From the NCBI GenBank assembly GCA_000727475.1, contig KL647313.1, positions 725,665-789,664 of the forward strand: a stretch of 64,000 nt of DNA, in the 5' to 3' direction. Positions 38,431 through 49,500 of this stretch are shown here, piece after piece. Position 1 is the first letter of the stretch, and every line of letters begins with the position of its first letter. Position numbers and translations under genes: made by a program. The notes beneath the pieces are model-generated. The model saw only the letters and a list, made by a program, of their open reading frames with translations. It was not told the origin of the DNA and made no database searches. This DNA comes from Sarcocystis neurona. Its lineage: Eukaryota; Apicomplexa; Conoidasida; Eucoccidiorida; Sarcocystidae.

Positions 38431-40521
38431 CGTGGCAAGACAAGCAGTAGAAGCCTCAGAAGTGACAGTAGCCCGTGAGCTTCAGTAGCTCCATAGAAAC
38501 GGCTGTAGCAGCAGCGAGGAACGCTTCTGAATTCTGCGTGTCTGAGTGTTGGTTTTGCTGGCGTATTCGTGCATACCTGAGGAATCTTACATGGAAATGG
38601 GATGCGTGGCAGTAGCAGCAGCAGCTCCTGCCTCGGTAGACAAGCAAGCTACGCCTTCTAACTCCGATGCTTGCGTATATCCAGTTGTAAATCTTTGCTG
38701 GAGTCTCTCTATGTAACAGCAGCACTTTCAACAGCAGGCATGCAGCAACTACGGCAGCACCCCCCACCAGTAGAAGCTGCGGCAGCACCTCCGCCAGTAG
38801 AACAGCTGCGGCGGCAGGCGCGGCTTCAGCACTCTTGAGCGTGAGCAGAGCGACGCCAGCGACAACTGCAGCATTTTCAAAAGCACCAGCAGCACCAGTA
38901 GTGCCACCAGGGCACGCACTGCATCGGTGAACGCAAACGAAACGTGCTGCGTTTGCCTTGTGTTACACAGGATTTATTAACCACTATTATGCGCCGGCAG
39001 CAGCCATAACAGGACAAACGTTTGAGCTGCATGCGTACCAGCGCAGCAGACTCTTTTCGGTCGCAGAGCAACGGCAAGTGCTTATTCCACTTCAGGATGC
39101 ATGCACACACGCCCCTGCGCCCCCACATGAACAGTACACATTTAATTACTTCAGCCGATCCACGTGCTGCTACAAGCACATGTATGTCGCACAGACCTGC
39201 GCAACTGCGCGCGCGCTGCTGTTACGCTGAGTTGGTCACGCACGTGCTGTAGTGGGCACTCGCAGTAGCAGCAGCAGCTCACCAGCAGCACGTGACGTGC
39301 GTGAGACATTTTAAAGACGAGCAGCTGGTGCATCACGAAAATCAGCAGCGGCACAGCACTGCACCAGCAGGACCACACCAACAGCAGCAGCAGCAGCAGT
39401 CACATCAAATAGCGCAGGGTCCGCACCAGTCTGGATACGCAGGACACGACATGCACAGCAGTTGCAGCACCGCGTACCAGCAGCGCAAAGGATCTTCAAC
39501 AAAGTCTGCAACTACCATGCACACTTCTCACTGAACTGCATTTATATGTATATATATATGCATCCACCCGTCTCTCCACAGATCAACTGTTATATATTCA
39601 GTATCAGCGTTTGTACCCCTGCCTCCTAGCAGTAGCAGCAGCACGACTGCCGCGCAGCGTTCTAGCAGCAGTAATAGCGGTTTACTGATTCAACGGCAGC
39701 CCCGCAGTGATGTCGCATTCCATCTGAAAAGACGCTGATATTCCGTCGTTGCGTCCAAGCAAATCCCCAATGCGCCGTCGTGCAGCAGCAGCAGCACACC
39801 TCAGCGCGCCACGCAACAAAGTAGGCGCGACGGCAGCACCACCGCAAGAGCAGCAGCTACCGCAGCAGCAGCTACCGCAGCAGCAGCAGTGCCGGCCCAC
39901 TCTGTGAGGGGCTACGAGGCAACAACAGCATGAGCGCCCCCAGTGCCCACCAGAACAGGAGCAGCACCAACCGTGTTGCGCAGAAGGAGCAGCACCTTTG
40001 TGAACTGCGCGACAGCGGCATCAGCAGTATCACGCGCATGCGCCAGTTGATCGCTGCGGCAGCAGCGGCAGCAGCCAGGCTATAGTCTGCGACCACCAGC
40101 AGTCTGGGGGGGAAGACGACAAGGCGGAGCAGCAGCAGTAAGACCAGCAGCAGCCTGAGAGAGACTACTGCTGCAGCAGCAGCAACGTTCTCTGTTGCCC
40201 GCGCGCCTCTTATCAGTCGCAGCAGCACCTGCGCAGTCGTCGCGCGTTTCCTGGTGAGCTGCAGGAGCAGGATGCGTGTGTTGTCGTTCTGAGAAAGCAG
40301 CAGCCCCAGCTGCAACAACTGTGGGAGGCGCGTACACGCTCAAGACCACACAGCCCCAGCACCAGGAGCAACAGATGACGTTTTGTTGTTGTGCGTATCG
40401 TCGGTGCCAACAGCACTAAAACCCCAGTAGCCAGCGCACGCAGGAGAAGCAGCAAAAACGGTGGAAGTCTGCTGAGCATAGGAGGAGAGAGAAGCTCTGA
40501 CAGCAACAGCAACCGCGTGTT

Positions 40522-43500
40522 TTACGTGACATATATGCGACTGAACCGTTCGATCGGATATGTCTGCTGCATCTTGGGGCAGAGAACAGATCGACGATCG
40601 GCAGATGCAGCGGCAAGTGCCTGCACTGCTTTCGTAGAGTAGACGTGGCCATCCGGACTTGCCAGCGGCGGGTTTTTATCGTCCTGCGGCAGCAAAGACC
40701 CAGCGGCAACAGCCGCAGCACACGCCTTTTTCAGCAGGGACAGCAGCTACCGAACGCACGCAGCACCCGGAGGAAGAGGACGAACAGCAGGTGAAGAAGC
40801 AGCGGCACATGCCCGCCAAGAGCAGCGCAGCAGCATCTGTACGCGACAGCCGAAATGCCCAAAAGACGAGCCTGCAATGCACATGGAGCAGTGCCACAGA
40901 GCTCCCGGCGCAAGGACAAAAGGCAGCGGCAAGCAACGGCACCCTTTCCAGCAGCAGCAGTAAGAGCAGCAGCGGCAGTAAGAGCAGCGGCAGCAGTATG
41001 AGCAGCAGCGGCAGTAAGAACAGCGGCAGCAGTAACACCAGGAGCAGCAGAAGCAGGAGCAGGAGAAGCAGGAGCAGGAGAAGCAGTAAGGGAGCAGGAG
41101 AAACAGCAAGGGAGCAAGCGATGCCACACAGACAGAGAGACATTTGCTGCGTCTCTGCACCGAGAAAAAGTCGAGCACGCCCGTCTTCCTGTTGCTCTCC
41201 CTGAGACGAAGATTTACTCGTCCCACGAGGAAAAGGCACACGGAAGACATTTCCCTGGTCTGCTGACACACGCATTGCTGCTTCTCCTTGGCAAGGAAGC
41301 CGAGAAGCGAAGGAACAGAAAAAGGCGGCTGCCCCCTCCTGCTGGGCGAGACAACCAAACGGAAAAACACGGCTCTGCTGCTGCCGTGCGTTCGCACACA
41401 TACGCAGCGAGAAAGAGAAACTGCGGAGATTTATTACTTGGCGTCAATCCGCATGCGCGGCAACCCCCCCGTCCACGTCCCCGAGAACCCTCCACGCAAA
41501 AATACACGCGCTCGCCAAAGTGTGGGAAGGACTGACATGCATGCGCACGCAGCAGCAAATATACAGCGGCTGCGACTCGTCGCACGCGTTTTTTTCTACG
41601 TCCGTGCATGCATGCAACTGCATGCGCACGTCGTCCTATGTGTATATATATGTGCGGAGGCGCGTGGGGAAGACCCACTCCCAGCCCACGTCTCCGTATC
41701 TGCCAGAAATCAAACCACTCAGCCACACCTACGCGCACGTATACGAACGCCTATATGTATATAGATGCGCATGCATGCGCCGACGTAACTACCGGAGATT
41801 TACGTGTACAGGTCTCCCCTTTCTCGCACGTGCGTCTTCTGACTACCCATCAACGTGTAGTGCGTCTCTACAATAAAGGACGTGGAAACACATACATATA
41901 CATATACACATATACGCGTGTGTGCTTGCACAGGGGAGAGATATGGAGAGGGTCTCCCCTCTCCCCCTCTCTATCCCCATATATATATGTAGGGGCAGAT
42001 TGACAGGTGTGGGGCAGCCCTGGGGCGCGGAAGGTGGAGGAGCCGCGAAGAGCAGCAGCGAAGGGGAGACTGCAGAAGCGAAGACGGGGGAGAAGACGAA
42101 GAGCAGCACGTCCCTGCAGGGCGAGCAGCAACTCGGGGCGCGCGGGAAGTCGAGAAGACAGAGATGGCCGGAAGGGCGAGACGACGCGGAGCAGGAGCAG
42201 CAGCAGGGAACAGAAGACGAACTCTACACGGGGGAGGGAGACGCAGACCCACCATCAGTTCTCCGCTAATCGGACAAATGAGGAAACTCTGCACGCGGTG
42301 GGGCATGGGAACGCGCTTCACATACTCCCTCCACTCGGGAAAGCAAGCGGGACAGCTGCAGCAACAACAGCAGCAGTTACAGCAAAATCAAGCTACAGAT
42401 ATCATCAGATACACACACACGTGTATACATATACATATGTTGTTTATCTATGTATACACATATATATACATGTACATGCACGTCTATATGTTTATATGAA
42501 GCTACAGATATAACTAGATAGACACAGATGTGTATATATATATATATGTATATCTGTGTTCATCTCTCTATATACATCCGTTTATATGTTTATAGAAAAC
42601 TACGGAGTCGAGCAGATAGACATATATATATGCAGATTTGTGTGCGTGTGATTTTCTGTTTGCTTCTCCACGTCTCGTCCTTGTGATACACACGCACCTA
42701 CACACAAACAGGTAATATATGTGCAGGCGTACATAAATATATATATGTATGCATATGATGGAACAATATATATATATATATATATAGATACATGTATGTG
42801 GAGATTTACTACGGATCGTCTCTTTACACACGCGTAAGTATGTACATATATATGCAGGGGAGTGCAGACTTGATTTTGACGAAGACGAGTACCTGGCAGA
42901 CTTCTGTTCTTCGCACGCAGCAGAACGCAGGGCAGAGAAACCGGCTTGAAGCAATGCTATCAACGTTGGCTTCAGGGAAAATCCGTACACTTGGGCACTT
43001 GTCTGAAGAAATAAACAAGAGAGACGGTGCCATCGGTCTGCGCCGAACAACCTCTGCAACAGCAGCAGCAGCAGTAGCAGGAGAAACAGCAAGAGCAGCA
43101 CGTGCAGGGACAGCAACAGGAGCAACAACAGCAGGTCGTGCGGGAAAAGCAACAGCAGTGGCAGCAGGTGCGGGGACAGAAACAGCAGCACCAGCAGCAG
43201 CAGCACATGCGGCAGTAGGGACAGCAACAGCAACAGGGGCAGCAGCACGAACAGCAACATCAGCAGGGGCAGCAACAGCAGCACGCGCAGGACCAAAAGC
43301 AGCAACGGCGTGACCGGCGACGGGCGCAGCAGGGATGGAGGGAGGAAACAGCAACAGAGACACAGCGAAGCAGCAGCAGTGACCGCGTCACCGGCAGCGC
43401 ATGCAGCAGGGGAGCAGCCACAGCAACAGCAAAAGCGGCAGCGGCAGGGAACTGCAAACCCAACGTAAGAGATCAAGACGCGCGCAACGCACAACGCATA

Positions 43501-46500
43501 CGTACGTATGTATATATATATATATACACACATATACGGATATATACAGGCGTTCTTATATATATACACACATACGTACATATATACGTGCGTTCTTATA
43601 TATATATATGTATGAGGTAAAAGGAAGACGGATGTGCGGAAGAGTGGAAGTAACAGAGCGCAGCAGCACAGGGATGTGTGTTCCATGTAAAGACAGCTCT
43701 CGGCATTTCTGCTGCTGCAAGGGTCGACGCTGCTGCTGTTTTCCTGCTATCGCCGCTGTGCTCACACGAACGGCTGCTGCTCTTGCGCGTGTCCCTGTCG
43801 CTCCTCCTCTCCCTCCTGCTGCTGCTGCCGCTTCTGCTGCTGCTGTTTCTGCTGCTTGTGCTGCTGCTTTTTCTTCTGGTGCTTCTGCTTTGCAGGGCGT
43901 ACCGCATACTGCGGGGGAGGGTCCTCCAGCAGCGCGGTCAACGTAACTACCTTCCGAATATCCGAGCATCGAGCTGCATCACACCACCACCAGCAGCAGC
44001 AGCAACGGCAGCAAAGCAGCGACAGCAGGGGCGAGAGCAAAAGCAGCAGCAACAGCAGCAAAGCAGCAACAGCAGCACAGAGAAAGCAGCAGGAGCAGGA
44101 AAAGAGAGGACCACAACAGCAGCGGGAGGATGAATTTCTGCAACGGTAGCAGCTCCCCATACAAAACGCAGCAGCACAGCACGAGCAACGCGAAACGGTA
44201 GTGTACCACTTGTAGCAGCTACACCCCCTGCGTGAGACGCATGCAGGAGAATGTCGCTTTCTGCAGACACCAGCTGCATTTGTCTCCTGCTCCTGGTGCG
44301 CACCAGCGGTTGGAAGAGCTGCTGTATTCAAAAACTGAGTCGCAGCTGCTGCTGCTGCGCGTGCGACTCTGCCGCTGCTGCTGGAGCACGTGATATTCTG
44401 CTGTTCCTGCTGCTATTGCACGTGCTACTCTGCTGCTGCTGCTGCTACCGTACGCGCTACTCTGCTGCTACTGCTGCTACCGTACGCGCTACTCTGCTGC
44501 TACTGCTGCTGCACGTGCTACGCTGCTGCTGCTGCTGAGGCGCCTCTAGCGGTGCTGCTGCCGCTCCACTTGTCCTGCTTCTCCGCTTGGTAGTATATCC
44601 CAGCTCTAGTCGCCGCTGCTACTGCTGTTGCTACTACCGTTGCTCCCGCTGTTCGTGTTGCTGCTGCCATTGCACCTGCTACTGCTGCTGCCGTTGCTGC
44701 TGCTACTGCAGCATTGCTGCTGCTTCTTCTCGTTGCAGCTTGCCGCTGTTGCTCAGCCGCTGAGGGTGCTGCGCCGTCTTGGCCTCTGCAAGTGATACGC
44801 GTCTTTCTCCGCTGCGAGTTCCACAACTTTCCTGCCGCTGCTGTTGCCGCTGCTGTTGCCGCTGCTGTTGCCGCTATTCTTCCTGGCGCGCGTCCTGTCG
44901 CTGCTGCTGCTGGTGTTTTTGCTGCTCTTGTGTTGCTGCTGCTGCTGCTACGAATCCTGCTGTCGCTGCTGGTTTGCTGCTGCTGGTGGTGGGGGATCTC
45001 ACCGAAGTCGTCCGGCCCCACGTTCGCCTTCAAGTAGGCAACAGCAGCCTTCGCGTCGCGCTGCTGCAACAGTCCCAGCACGTGCTGCACGTGCAGCTCA
45101 GATTCGAACGGAGACTGTAGAGGCAACAGCAACAGCAGCAGAACCCGAGAAGCACACCCAGCAGCAGGAAGCGCAACGCGCAGAAAAAGAAGCAACTCCA
45201 CAAGCAGCAGCAGCGTACGACCAACAAGCAGCCGCCCTCCTGCAGCAGCAACACGTGGAAAAAGAGAGACACAGAGAGAGACAGCGGCAGCAGCACCTAC
45301 AGGTAGCACCGGCTACGCACACGCACACATGCAGATGTGTATATATATGTGGGGCAGGGGGAGGAGATGCATGTTGCGTGCTTCTACAAACATTTTTCTC
45401 CCACTGCCTGAAACGTTTGTGTGAAAACTCTTCGTGCGTCACACACTACCCCCCCCCCCCACCCCACACACACATACTTATATATACATATATATATAGG
45501 GAGAGATAGAGAGGAAGAAAGGTTTGCATATACGTATATATGTCGAGGTGTAGAGAAAAAGAAAGACGTTTGTTATACATATATATATATATGACGACGA
45601 ACACATACATATATATGTGCGTATATATGTTTGTGTGTGAACTCCCGAGGTCAGCAGCGAGACGTAGGCACCTGCACACGTCACTTGGATGTTGGACTCC
45701 CCCCCAAGGAAGGCGAGGAAGACGAAGAGAAGAAGCGAACAGATGGAGAAGGAGAAGGCCGAAAACAGGGGAAGGGAGAAGACCGAAGAAGTGGACGTAC
45801 TCCTAACTTTTTCAGCTTGGGGCGATGCTCGGCCACCCACGCCAGCGCGGCCTCCGTGGACTGTCGCAGCAGCCCTGCCAAAACCTGCAGCACTTCCTCG
45901 TAGACTTCTGCGTCGGTGTACGGCTGCAGCAGCACAGGGCGGGGGCAAAACGCAGCGTCCGCTTACAGAGAGAAAAAGCAGTCCCATCGGCAGCGAAGCA
46001 ACGTACCTTTCTACACGCCTATATATATGTGAGGAGACGAGGGTGTACGCCGCATGCAAATTTAGAAGAATCAACCGGTGCATGCGCTCTGCGTCTGCGT
46101 ATCACGCGCCTATCCCTACGCATGCAGGCTGTAACTCGCGGAGCCGCCTGTGTCTCCAATACGTCGAGAACACACCTCATCCTTACACATACATACATAA
46201 GCGAGTAACTGAATATACACAGATATATATATATACACATATATATATACACATATATATATACACATATATATATACACATATATATATACACATATAT
46301 ATATATACACATCTATATATACACATATATATATACATCAGTTTCTCTGTATGTAGATACACATATATATATGTAGAGAGAGAAAGGAGGGGAAGAACAG
46401 ACAGAAAAAGAAGACTGATGATTATCTGATATACAAGTCGAGATCCATAGACATAGTAGACAGCGTAGTGATCTACACATATATAGGAATATATATATAT

Positions 46501-49500
46501 ATACATAGGTAGACACACAGAGACAGAGACACACAACATTGGCCGCATATATATGTATATGTGTGTGTATGTGTGTAGGTGCCTGCTGCGGTTAGTTAGC
46601 GAAAGAGGGGGATGGGTGGAGAGATTCGGCCTCCTTTTTGAGGACTTGCCAACGCGCGCGCAACCCGTCCGAAGGCGAGACCCGCAGACAGACGCACACG
46701 TTTTTGTATTTCTTCTCTTCGTCCTCGCAACTTCTTCATCTCTCCATCGCTGTACATATATTTCTCTCTATACTCGCATATATAGGTGTCCAGGGGGAGA
46801 ATCGACGCTGTACATGTATTTCTCTATATATTCGTATAAATAGATGTACAGGGGAAGAATCGACGCTGTACATATATCTCTATATATACGAATATATACG
46901 CTGTATATATATCTCCATATATTCGTATATATGTACGTGTACACGGAGAGAGAGTAGATGGGTATACAGCACTGCACACACGACCGGTGCTGTCTACCTG
47001 CATCTACACGTATACATATATATACGTATTTGTATCACTACATATATACATATATATATACGTGTACATTAATATGTACACATTCCTATGCATATATAAA
47101 TATATATATATATATACACGTGTAGATATGTCTACATATATATATATGTCTATACGTGTATATATATATGTATATACGCAAAGGATCGGTGCCGTGTATG
47201 GTTCTGCATGTGTCTGTGGACTTGCAGATTTTGAAGGAGAATATCTTTTTTGATTTCCCTCTTTTTCTCTCCGAATCGACCTCTTCCTCTTCCCTTCTGT
47301 CGTGGAAGGAAATGCGTGGAATCACTATTTAAGGAAGAAAGTCGGGAATACCTCGAGCCGGAGCTTCGTCTTCATCACCGCAGCCGTGGCGAGCATCCCC
47401 GAGCGACAGAGATATTCGTGTACTTCCCAAGCAACGCGTCTTCCGTAGAAAGCGAAGGAGAAACACTCCTGCAACGGGATGGGAGGAGAAGACACACGGC
47501 GAGCTGACACAGAAGGACAGCAAAAGAGAGGGGAGAGGAAGGGGGAAAGCGGGACAGAAGGGCGAGCAGCAGAGGACAGCAAAGCACGGAGGGACGAGAA
47601 GAAGAGGACGAAAAGACGGGCAGGGAAGGAAACAACGGGAGGCCGAAGCAGCAGAAGAGACACACAGAGGGAAAGGAGACGCAAAAAGAACATGCATGCA
47701 GAGGTGCACAGCAGCAACGTGCCCAACAGCAGCAGCAACAGCAGCAGCAGCAACAGCAGCAGTGAGAGGAACAGGAGCAGCAGCAACACCAGCAGCAGCA
47801 GGTGCAACACCAGCGACAGCAACAGAAGTAGCAGCGACAGGAGCAAGAGCAGCAGACGCAGACGCAACAGCACCAGCAGCAGCATCAGCAGCACAAGAAA
47901 ACCAGCAGCAACAGAATCGACAGCAGCAGAACCAACAGCAGCAGACGCCAAGGTAGGAGTGTCCAGCAAACAAGCAGCAGGAGCAGAAGCCACGGCAGTG
48001 ATAACGGCAGCAGCAAAATCAAGAAGAGAAGCGCTGGTGGAAGCAGGAAAACCAGCAAAAGATTTGCTTATGAATAGGTCGCCGTGAGAGAGGGGTAGCG
48101 AAGGACTTCCAGCAGCAAAAAGAGTAGCACGACCACCAGAGAAGGTCGCAGCAGCAGAGGACGTCGCAACAGCAGATGAGCTCGAGCTTCCAGAGGCAAG
48201 AGAGCAGCAGGTGAGAACAAAGACAGAGCGCGAAAGCAGCACACGAAACAGCAGCAGCAGCCGGCGCAGCGGCAGCAGGCGCAGCGGCAGCATTCGCAGG
48301 AACGGAGGCAGCAGCAGCGACAGAGAGAAGCGCAAATCGAAGAAGCTGCTTGACGGGAACGAGCCAGCAGCAGCAGCACGAGCAGCAGCGGCGTCAGCAG
48401 CAACAGCAGCACCGGCACACCACACCTGCAGCAGCACATAACAGATGCAGCAGCACACAACACCTACAGCAGCACATAACAGATGCAGCAGCACACAACA
48501 CCTACAGCAGCACAGAAGACCAGGAGCAGCACAGGGAAACAGAAGAAGAGCAGCATTTATGAAGAAAAGAAGAAAATATGTTTTTACCTTCGAGTGTAGT
48601 TCCTGAATGTCGGGTTCTTCAACCAGCCGACGCAGGCGCTTCTGGCAGCGCACTAAAAACGCACGAGACTCTGCGCTCCCTCGCTGTGCCTAAACTCAAA
48701 TCAACCGCATTAAATTTATACAGGCATATATATATATGCATATATACATACAAATACATACACACATATACAGAAACACATATATACATATATATGTAAT
48801 GTATATATATACACGCATATACGTAATATATATATATGCAAATACACACAATTACTTATATATATAGAGAGAGAGACACTCACTTGCGTATGCGTAAACA
48901 GAAAGAGAAGTTCTTTTTTGTGTACGTGGAAACACACATATGTGTGTGTAAACGTAAGGCCAGGTATACGTATATTTACACATGCATGCGTGTATCGATA
49001 TATATACATATATATGTCCATGAATAGCAGAGCACCACACATATTCGCACACGTAGAAGTTTATCCTTACATATTTGTATATACGTGTATGCATACATAT
49101 GCATATATCCCCATATGAATATATATGCATACATGTACAGTAGACTGAGCTTCACAACTAGTCACCTGATGCAATAATATCCATCCGCGGGGTTCGCTCA
49201 AAAAATAGTACATATATCACTATATATGTGCATATATATACATATATGTATGTGTGGTCATAGGTCACATAGATATATATATAGGGTATAGGGCACATAT
49301 ATATAGATATATACACCTACATATGTATGGATATAGGCCACATGGATATATATATATGGATAGAGGCCGAATATATATGTATGTAGGCCACACACAGATA
49401 ATGTAGAGAAGGGTTCAGCACAAGGTGTGTGTGTGCTGTGTTGGTTCGGGTGTACGTACACCCGGTTGTGACGAGAGGCCGGCCGCCCCCCCGCGTTTTG

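Larger units (their letters stand above)
32433..40521. other. Triplet-rich intergenic or unresolved region
   Basis: No conserved domain recognised. From 32390 to 33290 the plus strand is CAG-rich, and from 33290 to 34060 CTG-rich. The CTG part carries a Gln-rich minus-strand frame at 33745-34185 and another open frame (upper part of 32614-33732) with non-repetitive patches such as SLRYCDGWRERLEAALL. These may be further upstream exons of the gene at 26751-32432. Around 34430-34870 a plus-strand 145-codon frame is open but unsupported. TA-rich microsatellite occupies 36850-36930 and 37581-37617. From 37800 to 40520 the sequence is degenerate CAG triplets with no convincing gene. Confidence 0.4.

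Noticed and set aside
41440..41720. Minus-strand sequence after MAEA exon 8 as the RING C-terminus
   Set aside because: No match to the expected NPP, VY and CP motifs; the correct exon was found at 40522-40683.
48588..48652. MAEA exon 2 starting at TTTTTAG/TGCGC (48652)
   Set aside because: Its phase does not fit exon 1; the acceptors at 48689 or 48683 do, and they restore homology in the preceding helix.
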